DNA from: Allantophomopsis cytisporea
Lineage: Eukaryota; Ascomycota; Leotiomycetes; Phacidiales; Phacidiaceae
Assembly (NCBI GenBank): GCA_024752435.1
Contig: CP103034.1
Coordinates: forward strand, 434,001-498,000
Reading direction: 5' to 3'
Length of the DNA: 64,000 nucleotides
The notes under the pieces are model-generated. The model saw only the letters and a program-made list of their open reading frames with translations, did no database searches and was not told the origin of the DNA. Below, piece after piece: positions 55,445 through 64,000 of the stretch. The position numbers and the translations under genes are program-made. Every line of letters starts with the position of its first letter. Within the stretch, counting starts at the first letter, position 1.

Positions 55445-56555
55445 TTTAGGCTAATTAACCTCTACAATTCATGTTGATCCTTCCATGACACCTGATCGAA
55501 TTCAAATAGTGGGATATGGACGGATAGAGGATTCATTCATACTCAGAAGAACATATGGCTCGTTTCTCACTTGCGTATGGAAGGGCGTTCTGGCAGACCA
55601 TAGTTTGAGATGATCGCCCACCTGTCTTCACATGAACAGCAAAGCGGTAGCATGATATTTCATGTTGGTACATGTGCATGTAGTTCAGTACGTACACGGA
55701 GTATGTACGGAGTTATTTCGCAAGAAGCAATTTTGGGGTGGAAAGGTGGAGGTGGGTCTCGAGGAACGGGAGAAAGCCGAAGTCGTGTACACACACCCAA
55801 ATAGACCGGCAGGAATGCAGAGATCCCTCGGCCCGGATGTAGATAATTATGGTGTCACTCAAAGTACCTGTCTCGTTGTCGGCACAACAATCAATAGATC
55901 CAGAGGATGCTATCAGCTTCTCACATCATACCACGTACATATATGATCCAAGCCCCCTGTCTCTGATATGAACTTGTGATAATGAATGGACGATGAAAAT
56001 GGATGTTTCTGACAGAATCGATACCCTGGCGCACACCGCCACCTATTCTGGCTTCAAGCGCATCCTGCTCACCATGCTCTTCCATAAAAAAAAAACATGA
56101 GTATTAGCCATCAAAATGGCATGTGAGGAGAGCAGATTATCTAGGGTAGAGTCAAATGATGCTCATCCGGAACACCGAGCAAATGGAATAAATGGGCGTC
56201 TTCGCTCCGTACATTCTATGGTGCTACATCTCCTTCGCCTTCCCCATCACGAGACTTCCCCAAGTTCTCCACACGCTCCAACCTTAGCGCTCGTTCATTC
56301 GCGGGACACGACCGGGGCTGTTGTGCCGAGGTCCTCGACCACAAGTGGATGCCGAAGCACCTAGGTACTGCTACAACTGTGACAGCCTCAAGACCACACA
56401 ACCGTACACAGCCGTAGTACACACGCCAATACATACGCCGATCCCTACGCCATACTATCCAAAAACCCCCCCAGATAAATTCCATCGTCTCCCTGACTCT
56501 CTTCTCTCCTTCTCTCTTTTTTAGAATATAGACATTTCCTTCGGAGGAGTAGATT
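55445..56555. other. Intergenic region, carnitine acetyltransferase promoter
   Basis: About 1.1 kb. It contains two CCTCGG hexamers (55826-55831 on plus; 56326-56331 as CCGAGG), matching the FarA/FarB core, an A-run at 56087-56096 and a TACCTAGG-like unit near 56358-56369. About 31 CCTCGG hexamers are expected by chance in 64 kb on both strands, so the sites alone prove nothing. No gene is supported. Confidence 0.5.
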
Positions 56556-58668
56556 ATGTTGCACGGGTTGATTAAGAGTCGCGCTTCCTCTGCATTACTT
56601 AGAAGCAGCTTGACCACCCCAAACTTACAAAGAGTCAGTCCTCTTGCTCCCGAAAGAGATTAATTGGCTGATGAGCGACGTATCACAGACTGTTGCAATG
56701 GCGAGCACCAGAAAGAGCAGTTCTCTGCCTGTTGGTGAGTTTATTATCATCCCTTCATCTGTTGCATATGCTCGCGCATTTTCACATGCTAATTGTCCAC
56801 ATCACAGGCTACAAAGAGGACACATCCAAGGGCCCCATGCTTAGATTCCAAGAGTCTTTGCCCAAACTTCCAGTCCCAACACTCCAAGAAACTGCAGCGC
56901 GATACTTGAAATCAGTGCATCCGCTCCTGACGTCCTCCGAATTTGGAAGTACAAAGAAAGCGGTTGATGAGTTCATCAGGCCAGGTGGGGTCGGCGAAAA
57001 GCTTCAGGAGAAACTTATCGCCCGACGTGAAGATCCAAAACACAAGAACTGGATCTATGAGTGGTGGAACGATGCTGCATACCTCTCTTATCGCGATCCT
57101 GTTGTGCCATATGTCAGTTACTTTTACTCCCATCGCGATGATCGCCGACGAAGAAACCCTGCCAAGCGGGCAGCTGCTATCAGTACCGCGGCCTTGGAGT
57201 TCAAGCAGCAAGTCGACGAGGGTACCTTGGAACCAGAATACATGAAGAAACTCCCCATTTGCATGGATAGCTACAAATGGATGTTTAATTGCAGCAGAGT
57301 ACCCGCCAAACCGGCTGACTATCCTGTCAAGTTCTCTCATAAGGATCACAAGTACATTTTAGTCATCCGCAAGAACCAGCTCTTCAAGGTGATGCATGAA
57401 GTAGACGGAAAGCGTCTCAACACCTCCGAACTCGAAAAGCAATTCCAGCATATCTATGAGAAGGCTGAGAAGGTGCCGGCAGTAGGCGCACTGACAAGTG
57501 AGAACCGCGATATCTGGACAGACGCGCGCGAAGTCCTCCTCTCAGCACATTCTTCCAATAAAGCAGCTCTTGAGACCGTAGAGGCGGCATCTTTTGTCGT
57601 GTGTCTTGATGACGCCGCTCCAGTGACACTCGAGGAGCGTGCCCACCAATACTGGCACGGTGATGGCCAGAACCGCTGGTTTGACAAGCCACTCCAATTC
57701 ATCGTCAACGATAATGGGACATCAGGCTTTATGGGCGAGCACTCCATGATGGATGGCACACCAACACACCGCCTAAACGACTATGTAAACAATGTGATCT
57801 TCAACAATAAGCTCGACTTCAGCGACCCGTCGGTCCGATCAAACCTACCTGACCCTTCTATTGTGAAATTCCACGTCACCAAAGAAGTGCAAACGGAGAT
57901 CGAGCGTGCACAAAAGGACTTCACTGACGTTATTGGCCAGCACGAGCTGCGTGTCCAGGCCTATCAGGGCTACGGTAAGGGCCTGATCAAGAAGTTCAAG
58001 TGCTCGCCGGACGCCTACGTGCAGATGGTCATCCAGCTCGCTTACCACAAGATGAATGGCAAGAACAGACCGACATATGAATCCGCCGCTACACGTCGCT
58101 TCCAGCAGGGTCGCACTGAGACCTGCCGCACTGTTTCAGACGATTCAGTGGCGTTCTGTAACGCAATGGCAGATCCAAATGTTGAGGCAAAGAAGTCTGC
58201 TGCGCTTTTCAGAAAGGCTATTGATAGCCATCTTGAGTACATTAGCGCTGCTAGCGATGGAAAAGGTGTTGATCGCCATCTCTTCGGCCTAAAGAAGTTG
58301 CTAGAGTCTGGTGAGGAGGTCCCAGCTATTTACAAGGACCCTGCTTATGGGTACTCTTCGAAATGGTTTATCTCTAGCTCGCAGTTGAGTTCCGAGTATT
58401 TCAATGGCTATGGATGGAGCCAGGTCGTTGATGATGGGTGGGGAATTGCGTACATGATTAATGAGAATTCGTAAGTCTCCCTGCTTTCTCTTCCTCCCAC
58501 GTACTGGTTTCGGTATACAAGATGCTAACGTTTGCTTGTAGGATCCAATTCAATGTTGTATCGAAGGGCTTAGGCAGTGAGAGGATGAGCTTCTATCTTA
58601 ATGAGGCGGCTGGCGATATTAGAGATTTGCTGTTGCCCGACTTGGAGGCGCCAAAGGCGAAGTTGTAG
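56556..58668 (+). CDS. CAT2: Carnitine O-acetyltransferase, mitochondrial and peroxisomal
   Basis: Four exons (56556-56633, 56689-56734, 56808-58470, 58542-58668) encode 637 residues. Exon 1 supplies a basic, Ser/Leu-rich presequence (MLHGLIKSRASSALLRSS) for mitochondria. A second in-frame Met at 56698 (MASTRKSSSLPVG) would give a 608-residue form without it. The last three residues are AKL, a peroxisomal PTS1. The choline/carnitine acyltransferase fold is complete: LPKLPVPTLQETAARYLKS, NWIYEWWNDAAYL, CMDSYKWMFNCSRVP, GEHSMMDGTPTHRL with catalytic His ~353, and KFKCSPDAYVQMVIQLAYHK. It moves acetyl groups between CoA and carnitine, linking peroxisomal beta-oxidation to mitochondria. This is a single-gene dual-targeting design, as in yeast CAT2. 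Confidence 0.93.
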
Positions 58669-59213
58669 GTGGATTGTATATTGTATTATACAGTATTAAA
58701 CGGCATCATATAGAATAAGAAGACTTTCTGAACCTACCTTATGGTGTTTGCGGGATGCTGTGATTGGTATTTCGCGGGGTCGAATGAAACAATCAGTGTA
58801 AGGATGTTGGGGAACACAATGATGTCGAGTCAAGCTCATCGAAATCAGGACATTGCCCAGGCCCTCTAGAGAGGGATTTCATATTTAGCATTGCTCCCAT
58901 CGCCAGTATCGGTTGCCACGCAACAGACTAGAAACATCTTTGATTGGGTCCTTTAGCAAACCGTAGCCATTAGCAAAGCTCTAGTCTTGTTCGGCATCTG
59001 CGACCAGTGAACGGTAGCAATAAATATTTATGTCTCCCAAACCAATAATGATATTGGTTTCAACATGTGCACTCGTCAATCTAGGTGAAATCCAGCAGCA
59101 AAGTCAACATAAAATGGGGGTCACGTGCACCAAATAGACTCTAGCATAAATTTTGAAGATGCATTTTGATTACCCCCATAATATACAGTTCTTTACAGTG
59201 CATACAAGACCAT
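58669..59213. other. Convergent 3' gap, CAT2 / NAM9
   Basis: About 545 bases between the tail-to-tail genes. Only 3' flanking-type sequence is visible. Confidence 0.6.
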
Positions 59214-60581
59214 CTACCTTCTCCTCAAATACCAGTTGAACGCCAGCTGACCGACGTCAAGGCTGAAAGGTGTAGGCACTTCGGCCAGGCCCTTTCTCAC
59301 TACGGGATGTCTCAAGTATACTGCTGCACAAATATTCTGGTTGACCTCGAGGTATCTGGGGATGAACGCAAATGCCGACATGTATGGTCGTGGTCTCCAT
59401 GGCGTAGCATATGGCTTCGTCGAGTCCACTGGATTCTCCTTCAGCTCCTTAAACGCCTCCTGGAGAACCTTTCGATCTGCATCTGACATCTCTGAAATTG
59501 CTGGCTGGTTTGATGCAGCAGCCGCCGCATTAGTGCTAGTCGTGTTCGCCTTAGCGGGTGTAGAGAGGGCAAGTTGGGAAAAGAACGTGTCGAGCTCTGA
59601 GTCAAGTTCCTGCGGGCTCTTTTTGTTGATGTTTCCCATAGCCTTGCGGACGGTCGAGGAGAAGGCTCGGAGTTGCTGCTTAGTCTTCGCTGAAGCTGTG
59701 TTCTTTGTGCTCTCCAAAAGGTCCTTCGCTTGGTTAAGTAGGACCTTGAGCTCGGCCTTGTGTTCCTTTCGGCTCGATTCTACGTCCTCGGGTTCGGTGG
59801 TGGACTGCTCTGCGGACTCAGAGGATACCTCCTTCTCTTTAACCGCTTCTTTCTTTGCTGTGACTGCCTTGCGAGCTCTTCGTGTGGCGGCTCTCTCGTC
59901 AGCATCTTTCGACGCTCCAGTTGCGAATAAAACTCGTTCTGGCTCGACTTGGAACATGTCGCCCGGGTTCAGTAGGTATCCAGGGTAGATCATCTATACA
60001 GGTCATCATCAGACCATTAATTTAAACATCCCAATTGTTTTTCTTACCTTCTTTCCGTTCACCTTGACTCCTCCGTGTACTACCATTTGCCTTGCTTGTC
60101 TGGTACTGCTCGCGAACAGTGCACGGAATATAGCCACATCCAACCTTCTCTCCATCGGCGCATATGTCATTTGCATATATGGCGTTATTGTAGGGGAATC
60201 CTTCTTGCCAGTAGCTGAAAGTTCCAGCCCGGATCCTCGACCACGGGCTTGTTCAGAACCATCGTTTTCTGCCAGGTATCGGAAGGGCATATTGACGTGA
60301 GATCGCGCTGTCGGTTTGAACATCTGCTCCCATTGTCCCTCTCGAATGTGCTCGCCGTGATAAGCTCTGGTTCCGGACTTGGCCGCCCATTTCTGTTGAT
60401 AATAGGTGCCTTTGTTGAATATCTTTGGCAGCCTCGAGAGGTTAAAAAGATTGTATTTATTCCATGTCTGGCGAATTTTCTATACGTCGATGTCAGCTCG
60501 ACACTCACGTTCCCAATGCAATTGGGCATCATCTAAATAACCTACTATCTTCTTCAGACCATGAAATCTGTGCCGCGGCAT
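59214..60581 (-). CDS. NAM9: Mitochondrial small-subunit ribosomal protein uS4m (NAM9)
   Basis: Three exons (60581-60546, 60479-60048, 59993-59214) encode 415 residues. The first exon is only 12 codons (MPRHRFHGLKKI) and is spliced to KIRQTWNKYNLFNLSRLP, the usual Nam9 N-terminus. AKSGTRAYHGEHIREGQWEQMF and the S4 RNA-binding domain (MERRLDVAIFRALFASSTRQ, then ARQMVVHGGVKVNGKK) follow. The last intron separates this from MIYPGYLLNPGDMFQV, still inside the S4 fold. The fungal-specific C-terminal extension is Lys/Glu/Ala-rich before WRPRPYMSAFAFIPRYLEVN and a final basic YLRRR. It acts in the mitochondrial ribosome and is head to head with the La gene. Confidence 0.92.
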
Positions 60582-61065
60582 GTTGAAGGATATTGAGTAT
60601 AAACTTGTTGTGTCGTACACTCGTCGACCAGAAATCACTTGCGCATGGTTGCCGTATACAGTTTAGCGCTAAATGAGTGCTTCTGAGCGGAAGCTAACAA
60701 TCCTCGGCGGTCGGTGAATTGAAGCGAGGCAGTAATTTTTGAGAATTGAGAATTGAGAATCTACAAAGGTATCTTACTCGACTCACTTAGAAGAGATATC
60801 TCCAGGTCCAACTTTGCACGTCCTCCTCTCACAACACTTGCAATCAAATAACAAGCAACAACAGGTCTCCAAAAACGGAAGACGCGGTCATCTGCAATTG
60901 TTTAACTATATACTGTTTACCTGCACAAAGAATCAGCACTCACACTAATCGAGTGAGCATCTCTGACTCTAAGCCCCGGCATTGTTGCAACTGAATTTGG
61001 CTATCGATCTCGGTCTTATACATACAACAACGAAGAAACACTCATCTTCACGCGATTTCTCAAAG
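60582..61065. promoter_or_regulatory. Shared promoter region, NAM9 / La
   Basis: A 484-base divergent gap. It contains three tandem GAGAATT units at 60740-60759, and CA-rich leader sequence before the La gene. Confidence 0.55.
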
Positions 61066-62360
61066 ATGTCGGACATCCATGTCGAAGCAACTGAGCAGGT
61101 TGCTGTCCCAAATGATCAGACTGTGAACGAAACCTCTGCACCAGTTGCTGCAGAGGAAGTCAAGACCGACGAACCTACGACAGAGGAAATTCCTGCTGCT
61201 GCTGTTTCAAACGGCGAAACTAAGGAGGAATCAAAAACTGCTTTCGCGAGAAAAGCCAACATCTTGAAAACTACCGCAAGAGAAGATGAGAAGAGAGCTC
61301 GTAACAACAACAAGTTCGACCCATCCTCAGTTGCTGTTACCGATGATCCACAGCAGATTCGCAAGCAGGTATGGGATTCCGAGACGCTTGTAACTGCTTC
61401 AAAGCTAATCTATGATTTTATTTAAAGGTGGAGTTCTACTTCGGCGATGCTAACCTTCCAATCGACGAGTTTTTGTGGAAGAAGACTGAAGGAGAGAAGA
61501 ACACCCCAGTTGTTCTTAAGGACATCCATAAGTTCAAGCGCATGCAACGCTTCCAGCCATACTCTGCTGTGGTCGCCGCTCTTAAGGACTCTCAATTCCT
61601 GAACATTACTGGTGAAGAGGGTAACGAATTGGTCAGCCGTAAGCAACCATATGACCCTTCCAGCGCCAAGTCTGACAAGACTTTGACTCGATCTGTCTAC
61701 GTCAAGGGATTTGGTGACGAGGAGCCATCCACCCAGTTCGACATTGAGGCTTTCTTCGCTCCATATGGCCCAGTAAACGCAGTGCGTCTGCGCCGTACCC
61801 CACAGAAGCTCTTCAAGGGCTCCGTCTTTGTTGAATTTGCCGATGATGAACTTGCTCAGAAGTTCCTCGCTCTTGACCCAGCACCCAAGTGGAAGGGCGA
61901 GTACGAATTGGAGATTATGCTTAAGAAAGCATATGTTGATGGCAAGACCGCAGCCATCGCTGCTGGTGAAATCAGTCCAAATGAGCAAAGACCATCCGGG
62001 CGCGGAAGAGGTCGTGGAGGCTTCAGAGGTGGCCGCGACCGTGATCCAGATGACTGGAAGAGACGCCGTGACGATGACCAGAGATCTGGTTTCAAGGGTG
62101 GACGCGGTGGACGCGGCGGCCGTGGTGGCCGTGGCCGCGGACGTGGTGGCAACGACAGAGGGCCAAGAAACGATAGAAATCGTGAGCGTGATGAGGCGTA
62201 AGTTCCCATTCCATTCCCAACCCATTTTAATATCTAACACAAATACAGCAGTGAAAACGGACAAGGGCAGAAGCGTTCCCGTGAAGATGATGGCGCTGCT
62301 GAGCAGGCTCCAGCCAAGAAGGTTGATACCAAGGAAGCTCCAGCGGCTGAAACTTCCTAA
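61066..62360 (+). CDS. LHP1: La protein (La-related RNA chaperone)
   Basis: Three exons (61066-61368, 61428-62197, 62249-62360) encode 394 residues. The La motif spans about residues 90-165: QIRKQVEFYFGDANLPIDEF, LKDIHKFKRMQRFQPYSAVV, ALKDSQFLNI, with the intron right before VEFYFGD. The RRM follows at about 190-275 (RSVYVKGFGDEEPSTQFDIE, VRLRRTPQKLFKGSVFVEFAD). The C-terminus is a long RGG region (GRGRGRGGFRGGRD and similar), then a basic AKKVDTKE tail. La binds the 3' oligo-U of nascent Pol III transcripts, including pre-tRNAs, and protects them in the nucleus. The start is the Met of MSDIHVEATEQ, consistent with an acidic N-terminal lead. Confidence 0.93.
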
Positions 62361-62926
62361 GTTCTCCCATTTTCATGAATATGCTATTCATTATTTTCAT
62401 AGAGTGATCCGGCTTTGAGTTTTAGGCTGTATATCCTTGGTGTTATGGTTTTCGGGACAACTGCATAGGGAGCTTTCACGATTTTTTCGTGGCGTAGGAC
62501 CATACTTTTTCAGACTATAAGAGTTTAGACGACTACTAATCGTCGTTTCGCAATGGAAGGTTATTGAAAGTTTGGGCCATGTCTGATACAAACACTAGTT
62601 CGAATCTCACAGAGCGACTGGCAGTGGAGTATAATACAAAAGTCTTTTTTTTTCCCCACAATCACTTGAGCATATACATATGCTGAATGACTTGAACATA
62701 TATGCAAAGTTGAGGAGCGTACCACAGATTCTACACTGAATTCGATCTGGTGTTCGATTCATACTTGTTCCCCCATCCTCAACTGCCCGGTGTATGCAAG
62801 CAACGTCAGAAATATAACCATATCCACATTCAATAATATACAGGCCATGAGCTACTCCACTCGGACCATCCTATCTAATCATCCCTTTCTCTTACACCAA
62901 GACATGCCCATCATGCTTTTATTTTA
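62361..62926. other. Convergent 3' gap, La / mL44
   Basis: About 565 bases, with a T-run at 62645-62654. A TTCGAATC match at 62599-62606 resembles a B box but has no partner A box. No gene is supported. Confidence 0.55.
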
Positions 62927-64000
62927 TCAAACCACTTCACCCATATCGATGTGTACAGGCTCCCACGCGGGTGCCATTTTGTCGAGCTCCACATCACTTG
63001 GAACACGGGCATCTGGTCCCGGACTGTAGAGATACCAACTCTTCAATGCATTGACAGCAGCTCTTACTTTCGCCTCTTGCAAGCTCGATCCAGCACCCTC
63101 CCCTAGCAAATCAGATCCGCTGAAAACACCAACCACAAACACTGGATGTCTAGACAATCTTCCAGTCTCGGAAAGGAGTCGCGCAACGGGGAATTCGAAG
63201 TCTTCGCGGGCACATAATCGGGCAAGGTCGCGAGTGGGCGTAGGGAATTTGAAAAGAGTAGGTAGAGCAAGGTGGCGGGACATGATATGTTGCTTCACAA
63301 AAGACTTTGCAGCCTGTCTTCCTGCGTGCAGATATACAGATCCTACCGCAGCCTTAACGAAGGTCGCATATGCATCCTCTGAGGTCTTCTCCATAACCTG
63401 CTCCAGCTCCTCCGCTATCTCCTCGGGGGTTTTTATCGTGTCTCCAAACTCGTTATCGTAGACCACTCTGCTGCTAACTCCTCTTCTGTAGTGGGGAAGA
63501 TCATTTCTCAGTCCCTTTGGTGCACTTGGCTCGAAACCTGGCTTTGCGGCTCGGAATTGAAGAAGACCTGGATCGACTTCACCACCTGGGGCCGCAGCCT
63601 TCTCCACACCCCATTCCTGGGCAATCTTGTAGAGCGTTTTTGGTCCACAGTAGGCGTACATAGCAGCGAAATGTACGGACATTGGTAGACGCGGGTATTG
63701 ACACACGAGGCATTCCGACACATGGTAACCGATGAGGTCTGATCCTACTTGAGCCAGGCTTTCGTTATTGAATTTAGGCTCCTTGTCTGCCGAGCTGTCG
63801 ACAAGTGTCCTGGCTAGGGTTTGAAGAGGAAGTTTCTTAGGAAGGGCGAGTCTCGCATGTAGTGCGGCGAGTTTTGCTGAGTGAAGCGCTGCTTCGGGCG
63901 GTGGTGATGGGAGGGCATTGGGGAGCGTCGATGATTCTGGGAATGACTCCACGTCTTCGTAAGGGGTATTGAGGTCTGCAGCAGTAGATCGAGCTCGTGA
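62927..64000 (-). CDS. MRPL3: Mitochondrial large-subunit ribosomal protein mL44 (partial at window edge)
   Basis: The frame is open to the right edge, so the N-terminus lies beyond this window; at least 357 residues are visible. A RNase III-like fold appears in LAQVGSDLIGYHVSECLVCQ, PRLPMSVHFAAMYAYCGPKT and TFVKAAVGSVYLHAGRQAAK. A degenerate double-stranded-RNA-binding segment closes the protein (HPVFVVGVFSGSDLLGEGAG, SLQEAKVRAAVNALKSWYLY). This arrangement, with the catalytic RNase III acidic signature lost, is that of mL44 (yeast MrpL3), a protein of the mitochondrial large ribosomal subunit near the exit side. It is tail to tail with the La gene. Confidence 0.9.
   Translation of the reverse strand, partial: SRARSTAADLNTPYEDVESFPESSTLPNALPSPPPEAALHSAKLAALHARLALPKKLPLQTLARTLVDSSADKEPKFNNESLAQVGSDLIGYHVSECLVCQYPRLPMSVHFAAMYAYCGPKTLYKIAQEWGVEKAAAPGGEVDPGLLQFRAAKPGFEPSAPKGLRNDLPHYRRGVSSRVVYDNEFGDTIKTPEEIAEELEQVMEKTSEDAYATFVKAAVGSVYLHAGRQAAKSFVKQHIMSRHLALPTLFKFPTPTRDLARLCAREDFEFPVARLLSETGRLSRHPVFVVGVFSGSDLLGEGAGSSLQEAKVRAAVNALKSWYLYSPGPDARVPSDVELDKMAPAWEPVHIDMGEVV

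Noticed and set aside
59341..59988. 215-codon plus-strand frame
   Set aside because: Antisense to exon 3 of NAM9.
61422..62264. 280-codon minus-strand frame
   Set aside because: Antisense to the La gene, whose La motif and RRM are unmistakable.
62590..62615. Possible tRNA B box (TTCGAATC)
   Set aside because: No A box or acceptor stem can be found at the right distance on either strand.

Overview
The window is a piece of a filamentous ascomycete (Pezizomycotina) nuclear chromosome. Genes carry many short introns (about 47-102 bases, GT..AG, with CTAAC/CTGAC-like branch sites). The proteins include typical filamentous-fungal families: a FarA/CTF1-type Zn2Cys6 regulator, 2EXR-domain proteins and an intracellular LysM protein. 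A Leotiomycete is my best guess from overall protein flavour, but this is inference. I find no virus, no intact transposon, no CRISPR array and no secondary-metabolite cluster.

Layout. 1-9 kb: a mitochondrial K+/H+ exchange-related protein, an SRF1-like phospholipase D regulator, a small cupin and an Atos-type nuclear protein. 9-24 kb is an accessory, gene-poor stretch: a secreted YcaC-type isochorismatase-fold hydrolase with seven introns, an orphan coiled-coil protein with a 15-base minisatellite, a degenerate tRNA-like Pol III element, a secreted GDSL esterase, two tandem 2EXR paralogues (the second with two reading-frame breaks) and a glutathione S-transferase. 24-34 kb: an Rrn5-like SANT protein with added C2H2-like modules, head to head with the mitochondrial helicase IRC3, then the GPI-anchor enzyme MCD4. 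34-46 kb: a FarA/CTF1-like regulator, a LysM protein, the monopolin subunit Pcs1/Csm1 and cystathionine beta-lyase. 45.8-51.2 kb is again gene-poor and holds a small Q/N/Y-rich spliced gene and one weak membrane-protein candidate. 51-64 kb is dense housekeeping: a gamma-tubulin complex protein, Eaf7, carnitine acetyltransferase, mitochondrial uS4 (NAM9), La protein and mitochondrial mL44 (cut by the window edge).

Functional links. The regulator at 34.6-37.7 kb belongs to the family that controls fatty-acid catabolism and cutinase genes, and the carnitine acetyltransferase at 56.6 kb is a classical member of that pathway. The regulator's second intron contains a perfect inverted repeat of the family's known core site (CCTCGG-CA-CCGAGG), which suggests autoregulation. 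The carnitine acetyltransferase carries both a spliced-on mitochondrial presequence and a C-terminal AKL peroxisomal signal, so dual targeting from one gene is likely. Several head-to-head pairs (Rrn5-like/IRC3, Pcs1/cystathionine lyase, GCP/Eaf7, NAM9/La) share short promoter regions.
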